DNA from: Aldehydirespirator sp965220345
GTDB taxonomy: Bacteria > Actinomycetota > Acidimicrobiia > Acidimicrobiales > Aldehydirespiratoraceae
Direction of reading: 5' to 3'
Assembly (NCBI GenBank): GCA_965220345.1
Contig: OZ244822.1
Coordinates: 2,356,001 to 2,420,000, forward strand
DNA length: 64,000 nucleotides
Every line of letters starts with the position of its first letter. The stretch's first letter is position 1. The notes beneath the pieces were generated by a model. That model made no database searches and was not told the DNA's origin. It worked only from the letters and a program-made list of their open reading frames with translations. The position numbers and the translations under genes are program-made. Of the stretch, positions 15,379-24,508 are shown in pieces.

Positions 15379-16431
15379 ACCCTCAGCATCGCTTTCGTCG
15401 AATATCTCGCCCACCAACGACTCAAGCACGTCCTCTAAGGTAACCACACCAAGCATCTTGCCGGATTCGCTGCGCACCAGAGCCATATGCACCCTTGAAC
15501 GCCGCATATAAAGCAGCAGATCACGTCCAGCCATATCGGGGCTAACCACTCTCATACGTCGCAGCAACTCCAACGGCATTGGGTCGCTGCGGGCTTCGGC
15601 TGGCATACGGATCAGGTCCTTGGCGTGAACGAATCCCAGCACGTCGTCGCTGTCGGATCCCCACACCGGTACACGGGAATGGCCTGTGGAAGCCATCACG
15701 TCTTCAAGATGCGCCACCGATATGCTCCGAGGCACCGACACGAGCCGTTCAGCGGGCACCATCATTGACCCAGCCGAACGGACACGGAACCCTAGAGCAC
15801 CAGACAGCAGATCATGTTCGGTGGACTCAATCACGCCTTCAGAATGTGCTCCCTCCAGAAGTGTGTGGAACTCATTGATGGTCAAAGCGGTGTTTATTTC
15901 ATCGGCTGGCTGCATGCCCATAAGACGCACAATCGCGTTAGAAGCCTTGTTGAGCGTCCAGATCACCGGCATGAACACAACTCCATAAACCCGTAGAGCT
16001 GGTGCCAGCAGCCGTGCTGACTTCTCGGGTTCGGTGATAGCCACATTCTTAGGGACCATCTCCCCCACTATCACATGCAGGGTCGTAACTATTAACAGCG
16101 ACAGCGCAAACGAGATGGTATGCAGAACGCCTGATGGCACTTCGGCGATGATCTCAATCAGGGGTTCGATTAGTTGAGCGATCGCTGGTTCGGCCACAAA
16201 GCCGAGCACCAGTGAAGCCATAGTGATCCCTAACTGCGCGCCAGCAAGCTGGGTCTGAATGTCTCGCATTGCCGCTAATGCGATCCTGCTGCGCCGGTCG
16301 CCTTCTTCAGCTGCGGCATCCAAACGAACGGCACGGGCTGCCACCAGCGCGAACTCCGCGGCCACAAAAAAGGCGTTGGCACCGAGCATCAACACAGCGG
16401 CCACAAGCGCCACGAATGTCGTAGTGCTCAC
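15334..16431 (-). CDS. CNNM/HlyC-type membrane protein (DUF21-CBS)
   Basis: 365 aa. The DUF21 domain has about four membrane segments in residues 1-170 (ANAFFVAAEFALVAAR; AGAQLGITMASLVLGF; VGEMVPKNVAI), followed by a CBS pair (about 205-345; VSPDMAGRDLL; LGVVTLEDVLESLVGEI). The C-terminal CorC_HlyC domain found in many relatives is missing; the protein ends soon after the CBS domains. Relatives act in Mg2+ or other cation transport or sensing. It lies 46 bp downstream of a longer paralogue and forms a pair like Rv1841c/Rv1842c. The 45-bp convergent overlap with inhA is notable. Confidence 0.85.
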   Translation of the reverse strand: MSTTTFVALVAAVLMLGANAFFVAAEFALVAARAVRLDAAAEEGDRRSRIALAAMRDIQTQLAGAQLGITMASLVLGFVAEPAIAQLIEPLIEIIAEVPSGVLHTISFALSLLIVTTLHVIVGEMVPKNVAITEPEKSARLLAPALRVYGVVFMPVIWTLNKASNAIVRLMGMQPADEINTALTINEFHTLLEGAHSEGVIESTEHDLLSGALGFRVRSAGSMMVPAERLVSVPRSISVAHLEDVMASTGHSRVPVWGSDSDDVLGFVHAKDLIRMPAEARSDPMPLELLRRMRVVSPDMAGRDLLLYMRRSRVHMALVRSESGKMLGVVTLEDVLESLVGEIFDESDAEGSGTHGVETAIGLHD

Positions 16432-16477
16432 AGCACTACCCAGACTTTCAAGATCCAGCTCATCGCACGCAAAACGC

Positions 16478-17818
16478 TCACAACGATTCTGTCGGTGTTG
16501 GCGCGACTAGTCGCACAGTAGCGATACGCAATCCGTCCACAGCAACCACTTCAAGACGCCAACCGTCAACTATCACTGCCTCACCTGGTACCGGAATACG
16601 ACCCAGACGGTCAAGCACTAGGCCAGCCAAGGTTTCGTATTCGCCTTCAGGCATTTCAAATCCGCTGGATTCGAGCACCTCGTCGGTGTGCAGTGAAGCT
16701 GGCAGAACCGTTGACCCGCGCGACTCAGAACGTGTGCGCTGCGGTGTGGCAGTGTCGTGTTCATCGTCGATCTCACCGACGATCTCCTCTAACACGTCCT
16801 CTAAGGTGATTATTCCGGCGGTGCCTCCATGCTCGTCCACCACCACCGCAAGCAGACCCGCCCCAGTGCGCAAATCATCCAACATGTCATCAAGGTCACG
16901 GGACTCTGGCACAGCCAGCACAGGCTGAACCAGCTGAGAAACCGGTGTAGAAGCCCGCTGATACATCGGCACCGTAAACAGCGACTTGACATGCACCACG
17001 CCCGCCACTTCATCAAGATGACCAGCGATCACCGGAAAACGTGAATGCCCGGTGCGAACCGCTAAATCCGCCAGATCACTCAGCGAAGCATCAGCCTCAA
17101 TAGCGACAACCTCCACTCGGGGAACCATGGCATCGTCGGCTTGCTTGTCGGCGAGTCGGATAGATCGGGTGAGCAGCCGCACTTCACCTTCGTCTAGCAT
17201 CCCCTCTTCACCCGAAGACACAAAAAGATGCTCTAACTCTTCACGATCCGGCACTGGATCCAGTTCTTCGCGTGGCTCCATACCCAGGCGACGCACCATC
17301 CAGTTGGCCGTGCCGTTCAAAAACACCACCAGCGGGCGCGCTAACACGCCGTAGACACTGGCTGGCACCGCCAGCGCAACAGAAGATCCGTAAGGTTTAG
17401 TGATGGCTACCACTTTGGGAACCAGCTCCCCCATCACCATCTGCACCGAGGTAGCCAATATCAAAGCCACAGCCACCGAAACCCCCCACGGCAAATCCGA
17501 ACCGAAGATGCCTGCAAGTAGCGGTTCGATCATCGGTGCCAGAGCTGGTTCGATCATGAAACCGAGCAGCAGCGACGACACGGTGATACCAATCTGGGCA
17601 CCCGAAAGATGAAAGGAGAGCCGCTCAACGAGGCGCTGCACTATTCGGGCTCGGCGATCACCAGCACCGGCGCGTTCGTCTACCCGAGTCCGATCGACCG
17701 CTACCAGAGCAAACTCCAGAGCAACGAAGAAGGCATTAGCAGCCATTAACGCCAAAGCGGCCAACAGCCACAGCGCGATTTCTATCGTTCCTCCCAGGGT
17801 CAACGGGCTTTGCAGCAA
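16478..17818 (-). CDS. CNNM/HlyC-type membrane protein (DUF21-CBS-CorC_HlyC)
   Basis: 446 aa. The DUF21 membrane domain (ANAFFVALEFALVAVDR; SGAQIGITVSSLLLGF; GELVPKVVAI) is followed by CBS domains (about 215-345; GIITLEDVLEEIVGEI) and the C-terminal CorC_HlyC domain (GEYETLAGLVLDRLGRIP; DGWRLEV). It is the complete paralogue of the next gene and probably forms a hetero-oligomer with it. The start is a TTG at 17818; no ATG lies before the first membrane segment. Old 'hemolysin' names for this family are misleading. A cation-related role is inferred from the family. Confidence 0.87.
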   Translation of the reverse strand: MLQSPLTLGGTIEIALWLLAALALMAANAFFVALEFALVAVDRTRVDERAGAGDRRARIVQRLVERLSFHLSGAQIGITVSSLLLGFMIEPALAPMIEPLLAGIFGSDLPWGVSVAVALILATSVQMVMGELVPKVVAITKPYGSSVALAVPASVYGVLARPLVVFLNGTANWMVRRLGMEPREELDPVPDREELEHLFVSSGEEGMLDEGEVRLLTRSIRLADKQADDAMVPRVEVVAIEADASLSDLADLAVRTGHSRFPVIAGHLDEVAGVVHVKSLFTVPMYQRASTPVSQLVQPVLAVPESRDLDDMLDDLRTGAGLLAVVVDEHGGTAGIITLEDVLEEIVGEIDDEHDTATPQRTRSESRGSTVLPASLHTDEVLESSGFEMPEGEYETLAGLVLDRLGRIPVPGEAVIVDGWRLEVVAVDGLRIATVRLVAPTPTESL

Positions 17819-17851
17819 CGAATCTAGTGGGGCGTAACGTAGCTTGACTAG

Positions 17852-19666
17852 ATGCCCACGCCTAAACCCAACCCCGATCGCAGCCTCGGCTGGCTTAGGC
17901 GGATCCTGCCGATAGCAGCTCAGTATCGGAGGAGGTTCACGGTCGCTGTGTCCGCCGGGCTGATATCGGTGGCCGCCACAGCCGCAGTGCCGGTAGTGAT
18001 CGGACGCGGCGTGGACGCAGCTGCGGCCGGTGAAGCACTAAGACCCTGGGTGACTACGTTGCTGGTGCTGGCTGGCGCGCGTTTCGGTTTGGGATACGCA
18101 TACCGGTTCGGACTGTTCCGCAGCGCGCACTGCATCGAAGCTGACTTGCGCAAACTAGTTTTTGAGCATCTAACTGAGCTGTCTTTCGGATATTGGGACC
18201 GCACTCAGACAGGCCAAGTGATTTCTCGAGCCAACAGCGACATCCGCTCAATTCAGCTGCTTTTTGCATTCGGGCCGCTGCTGGCTATGCAGCTTGTTCT
18301 GCTGTTGATGGGCATTGTTGCGATGGTGGCATTGTCGCTGCCGTTGACTTTTGTGGCGCTAGCACCACTGCCGCTGGTGCTTTATGTGGGGATCAAACTG
18401 CGCGACCGGGTTTTTCCGTTGAGTTGGGTGACTCAGGCGCGGATGGCTGACGTAGCCATGATCACCGACGAGAACATTCAAGGTGCTCAGGTGATCCGCA
18501 GCTTCGCTCAAGAGCAGGCGCAGGTGCAGCTTCTGGCCGCTGCCGCTCAACGACTGCGCTGGGCTGGCACAGCCACAGCCGATGCTCGAGCCCGTCACGC
18601 TCCGATTATGGAAGCTTTGCCCAGGCTAGGGCTAGCGCTGGTGCTTCTTACTGGTGGCTTGCTGGCCATTGATGGCTCCGTAGCGGTAGGCGACATTGTT
18701 GCTTTCAACGCTTATGTGCTGTTGATGGCTGCACCGTTCCGGATGATTGGCTTTGTGTTGATCCAGTGGCAACGAGCTTCTGCGGCCGCTCAGCGAGTCT
18801 TTGAAATACTCGACGAAATACCCGAAATCACCGAATCGCCTGATGCTGTGGCATTGCCTGAACCAGAAGGTCGTGTGGAGTTCGACAACGTGACGTTTGC
18901 TTACTCTCGCGCTGACTTCTCCAGCACGATTCTTGACGGTTTCAGCTTGACGGTGACAGCGGGTGAGACTGTGGCGATAGTGGGCCGTACTGGCAGCGGC
19001 AAAAGCACTCTCGGGCGATTGCTGCCGCGTTTTTATGACGTTGCTTCGGGAGCGGTTCGTGTCGACGGTATTGACGTGCGCGAGCTACGCATTTCGGATC
19101 TGCGCCGGGCGGTGACAGTAGCAAGCGACGATCCTTTTCTGTTCGCTGTCAGTGTTCGCGACAATGTGACCTTCGCTCGACCGGAGGCTGATGAAGCATC
19201 CGTGGCTGTGGCACTAGTGGACGCAGCAGCAGGAGGTTTCGTGTCGGCTTTACCTGAAGGTGTCAACACCAGGCTCGGCGAACGGGGTTCGACCGTCTCG
19301 GGAGGTCAACGACAACGCCTCGCTATTGCTCGTGCTCTAGTGGCCAGCCCTGCTGTGTTGGTACTTGATGATGCCACCAGCGCTATAGACACCGCCGTCG
19401 AAGAGCAGATCCATGCAGCACTGAAACGTCGACGCGGCTCAGCTACCACCATATTGATCGCTCACCGCTTATCGACGATCGCGCTCGCTGACCGAGTGGT
19501 TTTTATCGCTGACGGCAAGGTCGCTGCCGATGGCACTCATAGCGAACTGCTGCAAACCGTGCCCGCCTACGCCGAAGTGCTCACCCATCTGCAACAGATC
19601 GAGCATCACAAAGAAGTCAGCTATCAGCAACAGAGCTATCAGCAACAGCAGGTGTCAGCAGGCTGA
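17852..19666 (+). CDS. ABC exporter half-transporter, degenerate-site subunit
   Basis: 604 aa. An ABC exporter membrane domain (six segments, about 20-310) is joined to a nucleotide-binding domain (about 340-580) with Walker A VGRTGSGKST, signature VSGGQ and Walker B VLVLDD. The catalytic Glu after Walker B is replaced by Asp (D507). That is the mark of the degenerate ATP site in heterodimeric exporters such as TmrAB or BmrCD. The partner gene starts inside its stop codon (TGATG). A Gln-rich repeated tail (SYQQQ twice) ends the protein. Cargo could be a drug, lipid or peptide. Confidence 0.88.
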   Translation: MPTPKPNPDRSLGWLRRILPIAAQYRRRFTVAVSAGLISVAATAAVPVVIGRGVDAAAAGEALRPWVTTLLVLAGARFGLGYAYRFGLFRSAHCIEADLRKLVFEHLTELSFGYWDRTQTGQVISRANSDIRSIQLLFAFGPLLAMQLVLLLMGIVAMVALSLPLTFVALAPLPLVLYVGIKLRDRVFPLSWVTQARMADVAMITDENIQGAQVIRSFAQEQAQVQLLAAAAQRLRWAGTATADARARHAPIMEALPRLGLALVLLTGGLLAIDGSVAVGDIVAFNAYVLLMAAPFRMIGFVLIQWQRASAAAQRVFEILDEIPEITESPDAVALPEPEGRVEFDNVTFAYSRADFSSTILDGFSLTVTAGETVAIVGRTGSGKSTLGRLLPRFYDVASGAVRVDGIDVRELRISDLRRAVTVASDDPFLFAVSVRDNVTFARPEADEASVAVALVDAAAGGFVSALPEGVNTRLGERGSTVSGGQRQRLAIARALVASPAVLVLDDATSAIDTAVEEQIHAALKRRRGSATTILIAHRLSTIALADRVVFIADGKVAADGTHSELLQTVPAYAEVLTHLQQIEHHKEVSYQQQSYQQQQVSAG

Positions 19667-21627
19667 TGTTCGGTTCACCTGTAGGGATGCGTGGCGGCCC
19701 TTCCTCGGTTCAGTCGGCGGCTCAAGCGGGCCTGCCACACGCGGAAGTGCCCGGTGACTTGCGCGCCCGAATTGAGCAGGTGCTCAAAGATGAGCCTGAG
19801 CATCTTGAGCCACAGGTGAAATGGTCACGAACCCGCGGCGAGTTTGATAACGGCTTTGGGCTGCTGCGTTTCTTGTGGCCGTACCGTCGCCGCTTGGCGC
19901 TGGCATTCGTGCTTGTGGCAGCTGAGACAATCGCCTTGCAGTTCGGGCCTGTGCTTACCCAGATAGGTGTGGATGACGGCATCGTGGCCGGTGACCGCCG
20001 TGTACTGATCTTTGCAGCTTTTAGTTATGTGGGCCTGCTGGTACTAGCCGCTGGTGCCAGCGCGCTGCGAACCGCTTTCACGGGCCGTCTCGGCGAGCGG
20101 TTGATGGAACGGCTAAGGATCCGCACTTTTGAACATATGCAACGTCAGCAGATGGATTTCTACACTTCACAACGGGGCGGAGTGTTGCTGACTCGTATGA
20201 CCTCAGACATCGAAGCCTTGTCGGTCCTCTTCAACGAAGGCATCGTCAATTTTGTGGTTCAAGGGCTGACTTTGGTTGTGATCACCGTGCTGTTGTTCAA
20301 CTATGACCCGCTTCTAGCAGTGGTCACGCTAGCCGCGGCTCTGCCAGCAACTCTGCTGTCGTCTATGTGGTTCCGTAGACGGTCCGCGGCTGATTACCGG
20401 CGAGTGCGTGACCGCATCAGCGATCTGCTTGGCAACCTTCAGGAATCACTTGCCGGGATTCGTGTGATCGCCGCTTATGACCGTCGTGATATCAGCATCT
20501 CACAGCATCGTGAGGTAGTGAACAGTCACCGCGATGCCAACCTGCGAGCTTCTCGAGCTAACTCGACTTACGGACCGGGCAGCGAAGCTATCGGCATCGC
20601 CACTCAAGCCGTGCTGCTAGGAGTCGGTGGGGCTATGACCGCCAGCGGACGCATCACCGTAGGCGAACTAGCTGCATACTTGCTTTTTTTGACAGCCTTC
20701 TTCGCTCCAGTGCAGGCATTAGTGCAGCTTTACAACTCTTATCAGCAAGGCGGTGCGGCTATCGCCAAACTGCGCGAACTGTTCGCAACAACCCCGACAG
20801 TGACAGACCATCCGGGTGCTGTGGCTATGCCAGAAGTGGAAGGCGAGATCACCTTTGAGAATGTGAGCTTCGCTTACCGCGACGCTGAACCTGTGCTCAA
20901 AGGGGTAAGTCTGCGGGTAATGCCATCAGAAACGCTCGCACTAGTGGGCGAGACTGGAGCCGGTAAGACAACCATTGCCAGGCTCATAACACGACTCTAT
21001 GACCCGACCGAAGGAACGGTATTCATCGACGGACACGACCTGCGAGATGTCACTCTTACCAGCCTGCGATCACAGATCGGTGTGGTACCACAGGAGCCTT
21101 TCCTGTTCGCTGGGACAGTGCGAGACAATTTGGCTTTCGCTCACAGCGATGCCGACGACACTGAATTGCATCAAGCCTTGGACGCAGTCGGTATGACCGA
21201 GGTGGTGCAACGACTCGGCGGTCTTGACGGCATTGTCCATGAGCGTGGCGCGACACTGTCAGCAGGTGAACGCCAACTGCTGGCGCTGGCACGGACTTTT
21301 CTTTCTCAGCCACGGCTGCTGGTACTAGACGAAGCCACTAGCAATCTGGATTTGCGCTCAGAAGCTCGTATTGAGCAGGCACTTGACGTGATGCTTCATC
21401 AGCGCACTGCCGTGATCATCGCTCATCGCTTAGCTACGGCTTTGCGTGCCGACCGTATCGCAGTGGTTGCTGCAGGCCGGATCGTTGAAATAGGCAGCCA
21501 CAGCGAACTCGTGTCTATGGGTGGGCGCTATGCGAAAATGTTTGAAATGTGGAACAGCAGCGCGAATGGGTCTGCGGATACGGACGGTCATGCGAACGCA
21601 CCGCGGACTCCACCGATAAGCGTATGA
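19666..21627 (+). CDS. ABC exporter half-transporter, consensus Walker B subunit
   Basis: 653 aa. After a soluble N-terminal extension of about 60 residues come six membrane segments and a nucleotide-binding domain with Walker A VGETGAGKTT, Walker B LLVLDE (E556) and signature LSAGE (531-535) in place of LSGGQ. Its intact Walker B pairs with the partner's intact signature, and its altered signature with the partner's Asp, giving one active and one degenerate site. The two are therefore expected to be an obligate heterodimer. The extension may serve regulation. The next ATPase gene overlaps by 4 bp. Confidence 0.88.
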   Translation: MFGSPVGMRGGPSSVQSAAQAGLPHAEVPGDLRARIEQVLKDEPEHLEPQVKWSRTRGEFDNGFGLLRFLWPYRRRLALAFVLVAAETIALQFGPVLTQIGVDDGIVAGDRRVLIFAAFSYVGLLVLAAGASALRTAFTGRLGERLMERLRIRTFEHMQRQQMDFYTSQRGGVLLTRMTSDIEALSVLFNEGIVNFVVQGLTLVVITVLLFNYDPLLAVVTLAAALPATLLSSMWFRRRSAADYRRVRDRISDLLGNLQESLAGIRVIAAYDRRDISISQHREVVNSHRDANLRASRANSTYGPGSEAIGIATQAVLLGVGGAMTASGRITVGELAAYLLFLTAFFAPVQALVQLYNSYQQGGAAIAKLRELFATTPTVTDHPGAVAMPEVEGEITFENVSFAYRDAEPVLKGVSLRVMPSETLALVGETGAGKTTIARLITRLYDPTEGTVFIDGHDLRDVTLTSLRSQIGVVPQEPFLFAGTVRDNLAFAHSDADDTELHQALDAVGMTEVVQRLGGLDGIVHERGATLSAGERQLLALARTFLSQPRLLVLDEATSNLDLRSEARIEQALDVMLHQRTAVIIAHRLATALRADRIAVVAAGRIVEIGSHSELVSMGGRYAKMFEMWNSSANGSADTDGHANAPRTPPISV

Positions 21628-22457
21628 CCACTCAGACCCAGCCGCCGTATGCGCCCCAGACCAGCGACGATGATCCACCAGCTTTGCTGCTGCAAGGGGT
21701 CAGCCGTGTCATTGACGGCACAAGTCTGCTGCACGGCATTGACTGGCAGGTGCTCACATCGCAGCGCTGGGTGGTGCTCGGGTTGAACGGCTCAGGAAAG
21801 ACCACTCTGGTGCGGATCGCAACGATGTGGGATCACCCTTCTGCGGGTGTAGTCGAGTTGCTCGGACAGCGTCTCGGACACACCGATGTGAGGCGACTGC
21901 GCTCCAAGGTGGGTTTCACAGGCTCTGCTGTTGCTGCTTTGCTGCAGCCGTCGCTAACCGCGGCTGAGGTTGTGATGACCGCCAAACATGCTGCGCTGGC
22001 ACCGTGGTGGCATCATTACGACAGCCACGACGAAGCCAACGCCTACGCCGCGTTGCAACGTGTCGGCTGCGGTGACCGTTCACAGCAGCAATTCGCAACA
22101 TTGTCATCGGGCGAGCAGCAGCGCGTGCTTTTGGCTCGAGCTTTGTCGATAGAGCCTGGCCTTATAGTTCTGGATGAACCCAACGCTGGCTTGGATCTCG
22201 CAGGTCGTGAACAGTTGATAACTACGCTGTCACAGCTTGCGCTTGATCCCAGCACCCCGCCTTTGGTGCTGGTAACTCATCACACCGATGAAATACCTGA
22301 CGGCTTCAGTCATGTGCTGATGCTGCGCGACGGTGCCGTGCTGGCCGCGGGACCGATAGCCGAAACCATGACCAGCGCGAACTTGTCAGCGTGTTTCGGG
22401 CTGGATCTCACTTTGGAACGCAGCCATGGCCGCTGGACAGCAAGAGCAACGAATTAG
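21624..22457 (+). CDS. ABC transporter ATP-binding protein (YlmA-like)
   Basis: 277 aa, a stand-alone nucleotide-binding domain: Walker A GLNGSGKTT, signature LSSGEQQR, Walker B LIVLDE, and H-loop VTHH. The arrangement resembles YlmA/ModF-type ATPases, for which no transported substrate is established. No permease gene is adjacent, so it may serve another membrane protein or act on ribosomes or nucleic acid. The ATG at 21624 overlaps the exporter stop as ATGA; the frame is open to 21549 but that start would lie deep inside the exporter gene. A His-rich stretch (WWHHYDSH) is peculiar. Confidence 0.8.
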   Translation: MTTQTQPPYAPQTSDDDPPALLLQGVSRVIDGTSLLHGIDWQVLTSQRWVVLGLNGSGKTTLVRIATMWDHPSAGVVELLGQRLGHTDVRRLRSKVGFTGSAVAALLQPSLTAAEVVMTAKHAALAPWWHHYDSHDEANAYAALQRVGCGDRSQQQFATLSSGEQQRVLLARALSIEPGLIVLDEPNAGLDLAGREQLITTLSQLALDPSTPPLVLVTHHTDEIPDGFSHVLMLRDGAVLAAGPIAETMTSANLSACFGLDLTLERSHGRWTARATN

Positions 22458-22475
22458 ACCCAGCCTAAATCCGAT

Positions 22476-23132
22476 CTAAGTCTGACCAGGGGCAATTGCC
22501 AGCATTACCCCTTCGCTGAGTTTGATGGTTGCGGGCTGAGCAGTGACCACATTGGAGACACCGCGGGCCGCTGTCGGGTCAAGCCATTCATCGTGAAGTG
22601 GATACTCCAATCCAGATGTCATTTCCACCCGACATTGCTCACCTATAGCCAGCAACGAAACCGTCTCACCTACCCTGGCTGACAGAGTGTGTGAGCCGCG
22701 TACCACCTCCACACGCGCCCCTTCAACACTTGCAGTAACGACTGCATTAGCCCAGCGATCCGATGCCAAGATCAACAGATTCCCCATAGTGTGATCAAGG
22801 CGTCCCGAAGCAGACATGATCACATGGACAACTTCGGCCTGTTTGCAGGCGTATTCCATGGCTAATTCGAGGTCGGTGAAGTCTTTGCGGGCTGGATGCG
22901 TAAGGATTTCTGCGCCTTGTGCCCGTGCCCAAGCAAGTGAAATCTCAGCGACGCTGTCCATGTCTCCCACCACGGCATGAACCGGCCAGCCCGCCCGGCG
23001 CAATGCTTCCAGACCCCCGTCAGCGGCTACTACTAGGTCAGCCTCTGGCAGTCCCTGCTGTGACAATGCTCCAAGATCAGCCGAAGGCAGCGAAGCCACC
23101 ACCAGCGCTGTAGTCAGCCGCTGTCTAATCAA
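22476..23132 (-). CDS. Thiamine pyrophosphokinase-like protein
   Basis: 218 aa. The motifs of thiamine pyrophosphokinase occur in order: VVAADGG, VVGDMDS, HPARKDFTDLELA, SGRLDH and, in the C-terminal thiamine-binding half, ARGVSNVV. The enzyme transfers pyrophosphate from ATP to thiamine to make the cofactor, which the cell needs here for IolD among others. The start is TTG at 23132; no ATG or GTG precedes the first strand closely. It faces the ABC ATPase gene convergently with 18 bp between. No TPP riboswitch was seen. Confidence 0.85.
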   Translation of the reverse strand: MIRQRLTTALVVASLPSADLGALSQQGLPEADLVVAADGGLEALRRAGWPVHAVVGDMDSVAEISLAWARAQGAEILTHPARKDFTDLELAMEYACKQAEVVHVIMSASGRLDHTMGNLLILASDRWANAVVTASVEGARVEVVRGSHTLSARVGETVSLLAIGEQCRVEMTSGLEYPLHDEWLDPTAARGVSNVVTAQPATIKLSEGVMLAIAPGQT

Positions 23133-23187
23133 GGCAACATCTAGTCACGACAACGAACTCCTCAAAACGATAAGGGTCGCTGAACCT

Positions 23188-24393
23188 TCAGGGTAAGTAT
23201 GGCGTGGGATCCACCGCCTGCCCGTCGATACGCAACTCAAAATGCAGATGCGGTCCAGTGGACCAGCCGGTTGATCCGAGCGCACCGATGCGGTCACCGC
23301 TTTGAACCTGCTGATTCTCTGACACTTCGATACGGCTCAGATGGGCGTAGAGAGTGCTGTAACCGAACCCGTGATAAATCACGATTGTGTTGCCGTAGCC
23401 GCCACGTGCTCCAGCCAGGATCACTTCACCAGAACGAGCTGCACGAATTGGATCGCCGGTGTCACCGTTGATATCGATGCCGTTGTGCTGACGAACACCG
23501 CCAAAGATCGGATGAACCCGCGGCCCGAAACCTGAGGTCTTTTCTCCTTGTGCGGGCCAGGCCACCAAAAGGAACGGCCCGTTTTCGGCTTCGAAGCGTC
23601 GGCGTTCCTCCTCAACGGCGCGGCGGCGTGCTTCTTCCTCCCGGCGACGTATCTCTTCTTCGATTCGGCGAATCTCGCGTTCCATCTCCCGATCGGAGCG
23701 ATCAATTTCTTCGGATCGGAGGTTCCATTCGTTGATTCGCGCTTGGATCTCGGCACGCAGTTCCACCGCAGCAACGCGGGCTTCTTCGAGTTCAATCAAC
23801 TGCTGCTGCTGAACTTCCCGCTGCTGTTCAGCGTCGGTGGCTCTGTCAAGAGCTTGTTGTTTCAGCACCTCAAGTTGAGCCTCCGCGGTGCGTAAGTCAT
23901 CAGCTAGCTCGAGTTCGTTGCCGATAGCAAGCTCAAGCAGAAACAACCGAACTGCGCTTTCGTTTATACCGGTCGAGAACTGCTCAACAACATCAACTGC
24001 GGGCTGCACGTATGACTCAATAGCCCGCTCCCGCAGACGCTCTTTGATGGATACGATTTCGCTTTCGTGCCATGCAGCTTCGGCTTGAGCGGCAGCGGCT
24101 TCGATTTCTGCGGCGAAAACCGCTTCAGCGGTGGCTTCGATTCGAGCTTGCTGCAAGCTGATGTAGTCGTCAAGCTGCTCCAGCGCTTCCACTAGGGCTG
24201 CGTCGTCGGCGTTGAGAGCGTCTATCTGGGTAGCTACATCAGCAGCGTCGCGTGCTAGTTGTTCGCGCTGCTGTCGCAGGTCGTCGATTCGCTGATCGCT
24301 TTGCGCTAAGGCCACGGTCGTCATCAGCAGTGCTGCTGAAACGATCACGACTGTCACGCCAGGAAGATGCCGAACCCGACGCACAGCCCTCAT
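23188..24393 (-). CDS. Secreted M23 peptidase with coiled coils (EnvC-like)
   Basis: 401 aa. A signal peptide or anchor (about 12-30, ending ALAQS) is followed by two long coiled coils (about 32-110 and 165-265, the second very rich in Arg and Glu) and an M23 domain (about 275-400). The zinc ligands are present in HNGIDING and HLHFEL, so unlike EnvC proper it may be an active endopeptidase. It would cut or help cut peptidoglycan cross-links at division, as EnvC/NlpD/RipA-partner proteins do. It lies 55 bp upstream of the thiamine pyrophosphokinase gene in the same direction. Confidence 0.85.
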   Translation of the reverse strand: MRAVRRVRHLPGVTVVIVSAALLMTTVALAQSDQRIDDLRQQREQLARDAADVATQIDALNADDAALVEALEQLDDYISLQQARIEATAEAVFAAEIEAAAAQAEAAWHESEIVSIKERLRERAIESYVQPAVDVVEQFSTGINESAVRLFLLELAIGNELELADDLRTAEAQLEVLKQQALDRATDAEQQREVQQQQLIELEEARVAAVELRAEIQARINEWNLRSEEIDRSDREMEREIRRIEEEIRRREEEARRRAVEEERRRFEAENGPFLLVAWPAQGEKTSGFGPRVHPIFGGVRQHNGIDINGDTGDPIRAARSGEVILAGARGGYGNTIVIYHGFGYSTLYAHLSRIEVSENQQVQSGDRIGALGSTGWSTGPHLHFELRIDGQAVDPTPYLP

Positions 24394-24473
24394 TGTAAAC
24401 CTGACAGCTATCTTGCGGATGCATATTAGAAATCTTGCTGCGCGTGCTGAAGCAGTGCGCGAGCCGGAACCGT

Positions 24474-24508
24474 GAAGCTACGTCCCGAGAAGCTACGTCC
24501 CGAGAAGC
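24474..24508. repeat. 15-bp tandem repeat, about 2.3 copies
   Basis: GAAGCTACGTCCCGA occurs twice in tandem, followed by a partial GAAGC. It spans the stop codon of the membrane protein gene at 24493. No function is evident; a slippage product is likely. Confidence 0.8.
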
